64,000 bases of DNA from contig NZ_JAMZMJ010000010.1 in NCBI RefSeq assembly GCF_024714495.1, positions 62,001-126,000 on the forward strand, given 5' to 3'. Of this stretch, positions 46,468 to 53,877 are shown one piece after another. Origin of the DNA: Marinoscillum pacificum. GTDB taxonomy: Bacteria; Bacteroidota; Bacteroidia; Cytophagales; Cyclobacteriaceae. Position numbers and translations under genes: made by a program. Position 1 is the stretch's first letter, and each line of letters starts with the position of its first letter. The notes below the pieces were generated by a model. It was not told the origin of the DNA. It did no database searches and saw only the letters and a program-made list of their open reading frames with translations.

Positions 46468-48003
46468 ATGAAAACTTTACTATTGGCTGTTTTTGCATCC
46501 GTCGTTTTAATTACGTGCGATGCAAAAACTGAACAAAAACAAAACGAATCTGTAGCTGAAAGTCAACTAGATAGTCGGGACTTTTGGAAGGATAAGCCAG
46601 ACATGGCCACAGTCAAAGCCGAACTGGATAAAGGATTTGATTTCACTGAAGTAAACGGGATGTCTGATCCCGTTGCTCTTTCAATAGTCAATGATGCCGA
46701 CCATGAAATCATTAAGCTATTGATCGATCAGCCTGGAGTGGATCTCACACACTTGACAGCAGAAAATAGAATTTATTTGCACTGGGCAGCCAATAAAAGC
46801 AATCACATCATTGCTGATTATTTGTTGGAAAAAGGGTCGGATATTAACTTTTTGGACGCCAATGGGCATACGGCATTCACATTTGCAGGATTTCAGGGAA
46901 ACTTAACGACAGATCTGATAGACGTATTCGTAAAGCATGGTGTGGACCTACAGAAAAAGTATCCTGAGAAGAATGGGGCAAACATTCTGTTAATTTCTAT
47001 TCCCTATGACAAGGACCTAACAGTTACAGATTACCTGGTATCTAAAGGGGTGTCTATTAAATCTGTAGATGACGAAGGGTATACCGCATTTCATCATGCT
47101 GCCAAAATCGGTCATGTAGACATGATGAAGAAACTGGTAGAAAGAGGAGTAGACTATGATGATCAAGCGCTAATCGTTGCGTCCCAGGGAACTTACCGAA
47201 CTGCCAATACTATTCAGGTTTATCAATTCCTGGTTGAAGAGTTAGGGCTAAATGCGCAGGTGGTATCACCCAAAGGTCAGAATGTATTGCATGGGGTAAG
47301 TAAAAAGAATGGCCAGGAAGATATCATCTCGTATTTCCTGGAAAAAGGTGTGGACATCAATCTCACCGACGAAGCTGGGAATACCCCATTTATCAACGCT
47401 AGTTCAAAAGGGATAGAAACGGTCAAACTAATGAAACCTTACTTAAAGAAAGGTTCAATTAACAGGATCAATAGCGATGGTCAAACAGCTTTAATGCTTG
47501 CTGCCGGCAATGGGGACTCCCAGACTGTTTCGCTACTCATAGATTTGGGTGCAGATGTAACTATTAAAGATGAAAATGGAAACGACGCTGGATATTACCT
47601 GGTGGCCAACTATCGCGCTCCGGGCAGTAGAAGAGGTCCTGCAAAGGGAGCAAAAGATCCGTTCCCAGATAAGCTGAAGGCGCTGATACAAGCAGGCTAT
47701 GACCCTAACGCTACTCAGGAGAATGGCAAAACCCTGTTGCATCTGGCTGCTGAAAGCGACAATTTGAATTTAGTAGAAGCTGTTGTTTCGTCCGGAACAG
47801 CAATCAACAAAGTAGATGAAGACGGGACTACACCACTGCAGATAGCAGCTATGAAAGCCACAGATGACCAGGTACTGAAGTTTTTGGTAGAAAAAGGTGC
47901 AGATAAGTCTGTGGAAACTGGATTTGGTGAAACCGCCTATGACCTGGCAGCCGAAAATGAGACTTTGATGAAGGCTGGAATTGACATTCAATTCTTGAAG
48001 TAA
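46468..48003 (+). CDS. ankyrin-repeat lipoprotein
   Basis: Product of 511 residues with signal peptide and lipobox VLITC (Cys17). From about residue 75 to the end it is built of roughly a dozen ankyrin repeats, for example NRIYLHWAANKSNHIIADYL, GYTAFHHAAKIGHVDMMKKL, GQTALMLAAGNGDSQTVSLL and GKTLLHLAAESDNLNLVEAV. Ankyrin arrays bind partner proteins; an exported, lipid-anchored one in an iron-uptake operon could scaffold the receptor or its lipoprotein, which is inference. It lies 14 bases after the DUF4374 gene and 5 bases before the DUF2271 gene. Confidence 0.88.
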   Translation: MKTLLLAVFASVVLITCDAKTEQKQNESVAESQLDSRDFWKDKPDMATVKAELDKGFDFTEVNGMSDPVALSIVNDADHEIIKLLIDQPGVDLTHLTAENRIYLHWAANKSNHIIADYLLEKGSDINFLDANGHTAFTFAGFQGNLTTDLIDVFVKHGVDLQKKYPEKNGANILLISIPYDKDLTVTDYLVSKGVSIKSVDDEGYTAFHHAAKIGHVDMMKKLVERGVDYDDQALIVASQGTYRTANTIQVYQFLVEELGLNAQVVSPKGQNVLHGVSKKNGQEDIISYFLEKGVDINLTDEAGNTPFINASSKGIETVKLMKPYLKKGSINRINSDGQTALMLAAGNGDSQTVSLLIDLGADVTIKDENGNDAGYYLVANYRAPGSRRGPAKGAKDPFPDKLKALIQAGYDPNATQENGKTLLHLAAESDNLNLVEAVVSSGTAINKVDEDGTTPLQIAAMKATDDQVLKFLVEKGADKSVETGFGETAYDLAAENETLMKAGIDIQFLK

Positions 48004-48008
48004 ACCTT

Positions 48009-48497
48009 ATGAAAATATTCAAATCAATACTGGTAGTGGTAGTAGCACTTGCATTAGCAGGTTTTACCTCGCACGGCACAAAAGAAGAAACATCACTCAA
48101 ATGCCTGGTTCAGCTGATTAACTACCAGGGAGAAGGCGCTTACATGGTGGTTTCACTTATCAACCCTGACGGGAAATATGAAAAAACGCTGTATGTATTG
48201 GGAGAGGATGAAGAATGGTACCATGACCTCACCCAATGGTTTGCTTTTTTTGAAACCGGCAAGGAAAAGATTGATGCCATTAGTGGCGCTACAATAGCAG
48301 GTGGTGAGCGTACAGTCTGTGTTCTGGGTTTTGACAAGACCAAATTGGATGCCGGATACAAGCTGCGTTTCGAAACAGCTGTAGAAAATCAAAAGTACTA
48401 TACAGAAGATGTTCAGATCGACCTTACTTCGGCCAACCTAACAGGCAAATTTGAGGGATCCGGATACATCAGATATATACGTCTGATACCTAATTAA
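48009..48497 (+). CDS. DUF2271 secreted protein with DAISGAT flavinylation-type motif
   Basis: Product of 162 residues with a signal peptide (about 1-22) and a DUF2271 domain (about 30-162). Residues 89-95 read DAISGAT, which fits the D-x-x-S/T-G-A-T motif where the transferase ApbE attaches FMN to the Thr. DUF2271 proteins are associated with PepSY proteins and ApbE in proposed extracytosolic electron-transfer systems. Here it ends the xusA2 operon, and a PepSY-TM reductase is encoded 12 kb away. No apbE is present in the window. Flavin attachment and a role in iron reduction are inference. Confidence 0.75.
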   Translation: MKIFKSILVVVVALALAGFTSHGTKEETSLKCLVQLINYQGEGAYMVVSLINPDGKYEKTLYVLGEDEEWYHDLTQWFAFFETGKEKIDAISGATIAGGERTVCVLGFDKTKLDAGYKLRFETAVENQKYYTEDVQIDLTSANLTGKFEGSGYIRYIRLIPN

Positions 48498-48531
48498 TCA
48501 TCATCCTTTTCATATAATTGTTTCAATTTGG

Positions 48532-48573
48532 AGATATAGCCGCTTAATTCTGGCTATATCTTCTTTTGTTTTC
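48532..48573 (+). terminator. terminator of the xusA2 operon
   Basis: Stem AGATATAGCC/GGCTATATCT (48532-48541 with 48552-48561), 10-base loop, followed by the T-rich TCTTTTGTTTTC. It ends the operon of receptor, DUF4374, ankyrin and DUF2271 genes. Confidence 0.8.
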
Positions 48574-49210
48574 ATCATACCGACCACTTTAAATCAAGCC
48601 GGATCGATTCAATTTCCCCTTTCAGAAGAGTGAAACGTTGAGTTGCATTGTTATTAATCCTCAAAGGTCGATCGTTACGTTTGGTTTCATCCAAAGGACC
48701 TATTCCGAACAATCAATTACCATTCTGACATTCAAGAGAGATCTAAACTAAATGCGCGTGTATAGCTCTTAGATGCAAGAAAAGGATTAATAGAGCATCT
48801 CAAACAATCCGGAAAGCTGCATGCTAAGCAGGTGGCTCCACACGATACCATCATTCCTTCTTTGTGAGATTGAGTTAGATTCAACACACTTCTGTCGATC
48901 ATAGGGTTAATTACGTCGTTCAAAGAATTTTTTACCAACTCTCATTCACCAATCCTTTCTTTGATCGATCAATTAAACAATGCGTGAATTGTGCTTAATA
49001 ACTCTAATCGCCCCTACCACTCCGGTGACCATTTAGCCTTATGAATTCGTCTCTAAACTCTGAAATAACCAGGCATCTTCCTACAGGAAATCTATCCATA
49101 CCTCACCTCTGATGTGGATAACCCTTACCAATTGAACCCGGACATTAGTCAAGATGATGTTGAACCCAGGACTTGTTTAAAAAGAAACTGCAGGACACAG
49201 AATTCAACAA
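48574..49210. other. non-coding stretch, probably degraded sequence
   Basis: No convincing gene in about 640 bases. A minus-strand frame (48732-48902 from an ATG) encodes 56 residues with a Cys cluster, CGATCLACSFPDCLRC; there is no recognisable leader, partner enzyme or promoter, so I do not call it a gene. The stretch borders two decayed genes to its right and probably shares their history. Confidence 0.4.
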
Positions 49211-49675
49211 ATGAGCAGAAGAATAAAAAATAAATTGGTACTGTCTAATGAGATCACTCTGTCGAAGCTAAACGGTGCAGAATCAATAATGGTACACGTG
49301 CATGGCGCCCATAGTGATGAAGACTCCATTGTTTTTTTTCAAAATGAAAATCTATTATACACGGGTAATATTTTCCAGCTAAGTAGAAAAAGCAACATCT
49401 ATGGCCTCTTGAAAGCGATAGGATACATTATATCCATGTCTGATGACAACACTAGAATACTTCCTGGTTATGGTAGAATCATAGACAAGAGTAAACTCAA
49501 CATATTCTATGACTATTTGAAATCCATAAAAGATCAGATTCAGGAAAGAAAACAACATGGCTTAAGCATAGAAGATTTGATCAAACTAAACCTTCTCAAT
49601 CAGTTCAGACCTGAATACTTGCTTTTTAATCTTACTGACCATGAGCTAATAGCTTATATCTACAACAGTATGTAA
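49211..49675 (+). pseudogene. metallo-beta-lactamase-fold remnant (C-terminal half, metal ligands lost)
   Basis: Open frame of 154 residues aligning with the C-terminal half of MBL-fold hydrolases: HGAHSDEDSIVFFQNENLLY parallels the family pattern of His-Thr-Asp-Gly-Asp plus I-V-x-F, TGNIF parallels TGD(L/V)F, and RILPGYGRIIDKSKL parallels IPGHG. The N-terminal HxHxDH half is missing, the bridging Asp is Asn53 and the late metal-ligand His is Tyr87, so the product cannot be a normal zinc enzyme. The ATG is far inside what the ancestral gene would have been. It may be a dead gene or a captured, non-catalytic fragment that still folds. Confidence 0.65.
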
Positions 49676-49740
49676 AGCCTACAATCTGCCATTTTCATTA
49701 CTAAAACATTATCTCCAAACAATCAAGCCTCCTCGCTCCG

Positions 49741-49827
49741 GCCAACTCCACTTCATCTTCTACTATTAAGATCTTCATAAGGCAGGATGGAAATGATCAA
49801 TTTGGAAGAAATTCTGAATTACTCAAA
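49741..49827 (-). pseudogene. remnant of a response-regulator gene start with its promoter
   Basis: Minus-strand reading from 49778 gives MKILIVEDEVELA, the start of an OmpR-type receiver, then the frame leaves the family. The block aligns to 42521-42607 (about 76 of 87 bases), and its upstream, non-coding 39 bases are identical there. It includes the box TTTGGAA-N4-TTCTGAA at 49801-49818. Evidence of a former duplicated two-component gene, almost entirely deleted; the box itself might still work for the gene to either side. Confidence 0.7.
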
Positions 49828-49837
49828 TCCCTAACCT

Positions 49838-51946
49838 TTAATCTGGCAGCGCAAAGGCTACATAATATTTTCCTTCTGGTGTCCCGAGTTTAGTACCACC
49901 GCAGGCGAGAACGATGTACTGCTTTCCGCTAACCATATAAGTGGCTGGCGTGGCAAAAGATGCTGCGGGAAGATTGGTCTCCCATAGCAGTTCTCCATTG
50001 GATGTATCGAAGACTCTGAAATACCCATCTTTAGTTGCTGCGATGAACAATAACCCACTAGCAGTCACAACAGGTCCACCGTAGTTTTCTACCCCTGTGT
50101 TGTTGATACCTTTTTCCTCCAATGCTGGTTCATGTCCCAATGGAATTTGCCAAACATACTCTCCTGTATTCAAATCAATGGCACTCAAAGTTCCCCATGG
50201 AGGACCAATGGCAGGCAATCCATTCTGATCCAGAAACTTGTTGTACCCCTCACTTCGGTATGGCAACCAGGTCTGTTTGGAAGTTTCCGACTGACCTACT
50301 TCCTGCTTTTCATCTCCAAACAAGTAAGCGACAAGCGCCTGAACATCACTATTGGATAAGGTGGTAAATCCGGGCATCATCCCTTTCCCGTTTTTGATGA
50401 TCTCATGGACGAACTGCTTATCCCGTCGCTCTTCAATATTTATCAACGATGGATAATTAGAGACAGCATTCCCTTTCCTATCCGCTCCATGGCAGCCAAT
50501 ACAATAGGAAGTATACAGTTTTTGCCCTGGAGAGAGATCAGACAACTCCTCCTCTTTAGGCGCCTGTATCATTCGGTGGATCCAGGCCATCTCATTAGCA
50601 TTTACATACAATATCCCCCCTTGTGGATCAGCCGCAGCTCCGCCCCACTCTGCTCCGCCATCATATCCAGGCAACAGCACTGCGCCATTTAGACTGCCCG
50701 GCGCATAGATTTCAGTATCATACTGCTCGAACTCCGCCATTAACTCTTCCCGATTGGAAGCATAAGGACTGATATCTTCCTTGGTGAGATCGCTAGACTG
50801 TCTGGCAAATGGAGCAGGCTTGGTGGGGAAAGGCTGTGTAGGCCACAATTCTTCACCCTCCAAAGTAGACTGAGCTACTGGCATTTCTTCTATCGGAAAA
50901 ATAGGTTCACCAGTGATTCTATCAAACACAAACACATATCCTTGCTTGGTTACCTGAGCCACCACTTCCAATTGCTTTCCGTCTCTGGTAATCGTCATTA
51001 AATTGGGTGGCGCTGGTAAGTCCCTATCCCAGATATCATGATGAGTGGTTTGAAAATGCCATAGTCTCTTCCCGGTTCGGGCATCCAGCGCAAGTAAGCA
51101 ATTGGCATACAAGTTCTCACCTTTGCGATTTCCTCCATAAAAATCATACGCTGTAGAGCCTGTTGGAACGAACAAGATCCCGTTCTTCTCATCTACAGCC
51201 ATTCCAGCCCAATTATTGGCACCACCTACATATTCATTTTGATAGGCATCTACAGGGAATGTCTCATACCCGTCTTCCCCAGGATAGGGAATCGTATGAA
51301 AAGTCCACTCCAACTCACCCGTTCGGACGTTGAACGCTCTGATGTCTCCCGGTGCTGCATCAGCTCCTTCCGACACCCGGACTGGCATAATAATTAAGTC
51401 TTCGAATATCGTTCCGGGCGTATTAGAGATTACAAACTTATTCTGCGCTATTTCCGGCAAACCCTTATGAAGATCAAGTTGACCATTATTTCCAAATTCT
51501 TGAATGGGCTCACCAGTTTTAGCATCCAGACACCACAGCGCTGAACCAATGGTATAGAAAATGCGCTGATCATCGCCATCGCTCCAGTAACTCACACCCC
51601 TACTGGTACTGGCCCAATGTCTGAGTGTATCTCCGAACAGCCAGAGCTCCTGGCCTGTAGCAGCATCCAGAGCAAATGCCTGCAGTGTTGGGGTGACTCC
51701 ATACAGCACACCATCAATGACCAATGAATTGATCTGCATCTGGCCAGCACTGGGAGTTTCATACGTCCAGACTATTTCGAGCTGGTCCACATTGTCAGCA
51801 GTAATCTGAGTAAGCTCCGAGTAGTGATTACGATCCGAGCCTCCGAGATAGGAAGGCCAATTTTCTTGACGGGAGTCTGTGACTTCTGAAACCTGACTAC
51901 ATGCCAGCATCAATATAAAGGCACAAAAATTAATATGCTTCATCAT
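49838..51946 (-). CDS. PQQ-type quinoprotein dehydrogenase with fused cytochrome c, lipoprotein
   Basis: Product of 702 residues with signal peptide and lipobox LMLAC. An eight-bladed quinoprotein propeller starts with NWPSYLGGSDRNHYSELTQI and contains VDEKNGILFVPTGSTAYDFY, TTHHDIWDRDLPAPPNLMTI (typical of membrane glucose-dehydrogenase-like enzymes) and PGYDGGAEWGGAAADP. A cytochrome c domain (haem motif CIGCH near residue 480, distal Met in GKGMMPGF) is inserted before the last blades. It should oxidise an alcohol or sugar in the periplasm and pass electrons to its own haem. No pqq synthesis genes are in the window. ATG 51946 or 51943; the frame is open to 51976. Confidence 0.88.
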   Translation of the reverse strand: MMKHINFCAFILMLACSQVSEVTDSRQENWPSYLGGSDRNHYSELTQITADNVDQLEIVWTYETPSAGQMQINSLVIDGVLYGVTPTLQAFALDAATGQELWLFGDTLRHWASTSRGVSYWSDGDDQRIFYTIGSALWCLDAKTGEPIQEFGNNGQLDLHKGLPEIAQNKFVISNTPGTIFEDLIIMPVRVSEGADAAPGDIRAFNVRTGELEWTFHTIPYPGEDGYETFPVDAYQNEYVGGANNWAGMAVDEKNGILFVPTGSTAYDFYGGNRKGENLYANCLLALDARTGKRLWHFQTTHHDIWDRDLPAPPNLMTITRDGKQLEVVAQVTKQGYVFVFDRITGEPIFPIEEMPVAQSTLEGEELWPTQPFPTKPAPFARQSSDLTKEDISPYASNREELMAEFEQYDTEIYAPGSLNGAVLLPGYDGGAEWGGAAADPQGGILYVNANEMAWIHRMIQAPKEEELSDLSPGQKLYTSYCIGCHGADRKGNAVSNYPSLINIEERRDKQFVHEIIKNGKGMMPGFTTLSNSDVQALVAYLFGDEKQEVGQSETSKQTWLPYRSEGYNKFLDQNGLPAIGPPWGTLSAIDLNTGEYVWQIPLGHEPALEEKGINNTGVENYGGPVVTASGLLFIAATKDGYFRVFDTSNGELLWETNLPAASFATPATYMVSGKQYIVLACGGTKLGTPEGKYYVAFALPD

Positions 51947-52117
51947 TTGGATAGGTTTGAAATACAAGTTAATCAATTGAAGATGAGTTATTTAATCAGG
52001 AACTTTTCCACTAAATAACACCTTTACTGATCATTGAAAATTGATTGGATAGTGGGCTTTTTGCTACATTGACGATCAGTATTCTAGTAACTTTCCATTG
52101 TTAATTCCACCTCATAC

Positions 52118-52846
52118 ATGTTTAGACATCAAGGTAAAAACAGGACCTTAAGGCATAATTTCAACATCGCCATATTATTGTCTTTGGTGGCAGGAATCGT
52201 CAACATCACAGGTTTTTTATCCATTCAAGAGCTAACCACCAATGTCACAGGTCATTTCGCTCAATTTATAAATGATTTGGCTCATTATGAATTTTGGGGA
52301 GGCCTGGTCTATTTCGCTTATATTTTCTTTTTCTTAATTGGCTCGTTCAGTGGCGGCATTCTTACGGAGTATTTCAAACGAAAAGGTTGGCGCAATGTCC
52401 TTACCATTCCTGTGCTGATAGAAGTAGCGCTCCTCGCGAGCATTCCACTATTGGATTATGCCAATCTGCTATCCACAAAGGATGTAAGGGCGTTCATACT
52501 CCTGTTTGCCATGGGGCTCCAAAATGCTTATGTCACTCGCATCTCCAATGCCGTAGTACGTACTACCCATTTAACAGGTCTGTTTACAGATTTGGGGATA
52601 GAATTGTCGCAATTGATCTATTCAAAATCCAACCCAAACCACACCAATACGGTCATCATGATCAAAATACGAATTCTTATCATTTCCTTCTTTTTTACAG
52701 GTGGTTTTATTGGGGGATTCCTGTTTTCGAAAATGGAACTGGGTCTACCAACATTGTATGTAGCCTCCCTCCTTCTCTTACTAGGGCTGTTTTATGACTA
52801 CTGGCATTTTAGGATAATCAAGGTGAGGAGAAAATACAAATTATAG
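52118..52846 (+). CDS. DUF1275 (YoaK family) membrane protein
   Basis: Product of 242 residues with about six membrane spans. Family features include SLVAGIVNITGFLSIQELTT, NVTGHFAQF, and GLQNAYVTRISNAVVRTTHLTGLFTDLGIELSQL. DUF1275 proteins are widespread and have been linked loosely to transport or drug tolerance, but function is unproven. It stands alone, divergent from the quinoprotein gene. Confidence 0.88.
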   Translation: MFRHQGKNRTLRHNFNIAILLSLVAGIVNITGFLSIQELTTNVTGHFAQFINDLAHYEFWGGLVYFAYIFFFLIGSFSGGILTEYFKRKGWRNVLTIPVLIEVALLASIPLLDYANLLSTKDVRAFILLFAMGLQNAYVTRISNAVVRTTHLTGLFTDLGIELSQLIYSKSNPNHTNTVIMIKIRILIISFFFTGGFIGGFLFSKMELGLPTLYVASLLLLLGLFYDYWHFRIIKVRRKYKL

Positions 52847-53243
52847 CATACTTGTTCGAAACCCTGGTGATCAGGATTTGTAATCGAGTATTTATCAAAT
52901 AGCCATTATATACTGGATTATAAATTCAGAGACACTACCATTTGGATGGCAAATCTGAAGGAGCAAGTGACCTTAGGCTTGCAACCTATTGATAATAGAA
53001 TTATTAAAAATAAATAGTGGTTTTGATTGGTGCGACTCATTCTATTGGGATGGATGTTATTTCAATATACAGCTTCCACCTCAAAAAAAGCAGAGGATTG
53101 AGCCCAACCACTCAACCCTCCTATTAATCAAACTAACCGTATTAAGTAGTCAGCAACCAAACTATCCAAGAACAGCAACCAGGAGGAGTTGAAAAAATAA
53201 TTCTTTGCTCGCTCCTGGGAAAAACATACTTGTACTCTTAATC
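52847..53243. other. intergenic stretch without recognisable gene
   Basis: About 400 bases between the DUF1275 gene and the hairpins after the UspA-like gene. Short frames exist, the longest about 67 codons at 52989-53192, but they have no start context, family likeness or promoter. I see no repeats or RNA gene in it. Confidence 0.4.
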
Positions 53244-53244
53244 A

Positions 53245-53301
53245 TGGGAGGACAACCTCCCAGCCCAGCAGATGACACGAAGCTTTACCTTCTTCGTGTC
53301 A
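53245..53301 (-). terminator. tandem hairpins overlapping the UspA-like stop codon
   Basis: Two perfect stems: TGACACGAAG/CTTCGTGTCA (53273-53282 with 53292-53301) and TGGGAGG/CCTCCCA (53245-53251 with 53256-53262). Read on the minus strand, the first stem includes the TGA stop of the gene at 53299. Neither is followed by a T-run, so they may protect the 3' end instead of terminating transcription. Confidence 0.5.
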
Positions 53302-53796
53302 CCCGAACACCCTGGATAAACATTTCTCCGCAAAAGAATCCTCGCACTCAACATTTGGAGAATATCCCTTGAAAGGAACGAAATGCACAATATCCATTTT
53401 AATTGCCATGGGTGTGATATCAAAACTGCTAGTATGACCTATTCTGGACTGAAAATCTTTATATATGTATATCTCTGATATCTTATTTCCTTCTAAAAAA
53501 ACCTTAAAGGCCGCTTGAGCAGTGCCATAAAAAGGCTCTATACGGATACTATCTACCCTCGATCCTGCCTCCTTTTTGATCACCTCTATCGCCTCTACAA
53601 ATGATTTAGGCACTACAGACTTGAAAATTTGACTCCTGGAAACAAAGAGCAAATCAGAAGTAGAAAGATCTAAGCGAAACCCAAAGCACAAAACCAAATC
53701 GAGCGGTCCATCCGTCTGATCACTCAAAACAGCTTGCACCAGGCTGATGGAGTGTCCAGAAAAATCACATGGGAGCAATACTCGCTTATTCATCAA
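53299..53796 (-). CDS. UspA-like (universal stress protein fold) protein
   Basis: Product of 165 residues starting MMNKRVLLPCDFSGHSISLVQ, which resembles the first strand and helix of single-domain universal stress proteins (VLVPTDFSxxS). The second half keeps an alternating strand/helix pattern but lacks a clear ATP-binding G-x2-G-x9-G-S/T loop, so it is a divergent member at best. It lies downstream of the kinase at 53878 on the same strand with an 81-base gap. Confidence in the family is low to moderate; that it is a gene is likely. Confidence 0.55.
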   Translation of the reverse strand: MMNKRVLLPCDFSGHSISLVQAVLSDQTDGPLDLVLCFGFRLDLSTSDLLFVSRSQIFKSVVPKSFVEAIEVIKKEAGSRVDSIRIEPFYGTAQAAFKVFLEGNKISEIYIYKDFQSRIGHTSSFDITPMAIKMDIVHFVPFKGYSPNVECEDSFAEKCLSRVFG

Positions 53797-53877
53797 TCGT
53801 CTATCCTAAATATCCATCCAAAAATTGCTCTTGACTAGTTATAGATGGGTTAAAACCACATTAAGATGACATTAAAA

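Noticed and set aside
48498-49830. Insertion sequence or integrated element as cause of the decay zone
   Set aside because: I found no transposase frame, terminal inverted repeats or target duplication; the region holds only gene remnants.
52294-52797. Plus-strand frame of 167 codons inside the DUF1275 gene
   Set aside because: The DUF1275 protein in the other frame is clearly the real product; the second frame has a composition typical of a shadow.
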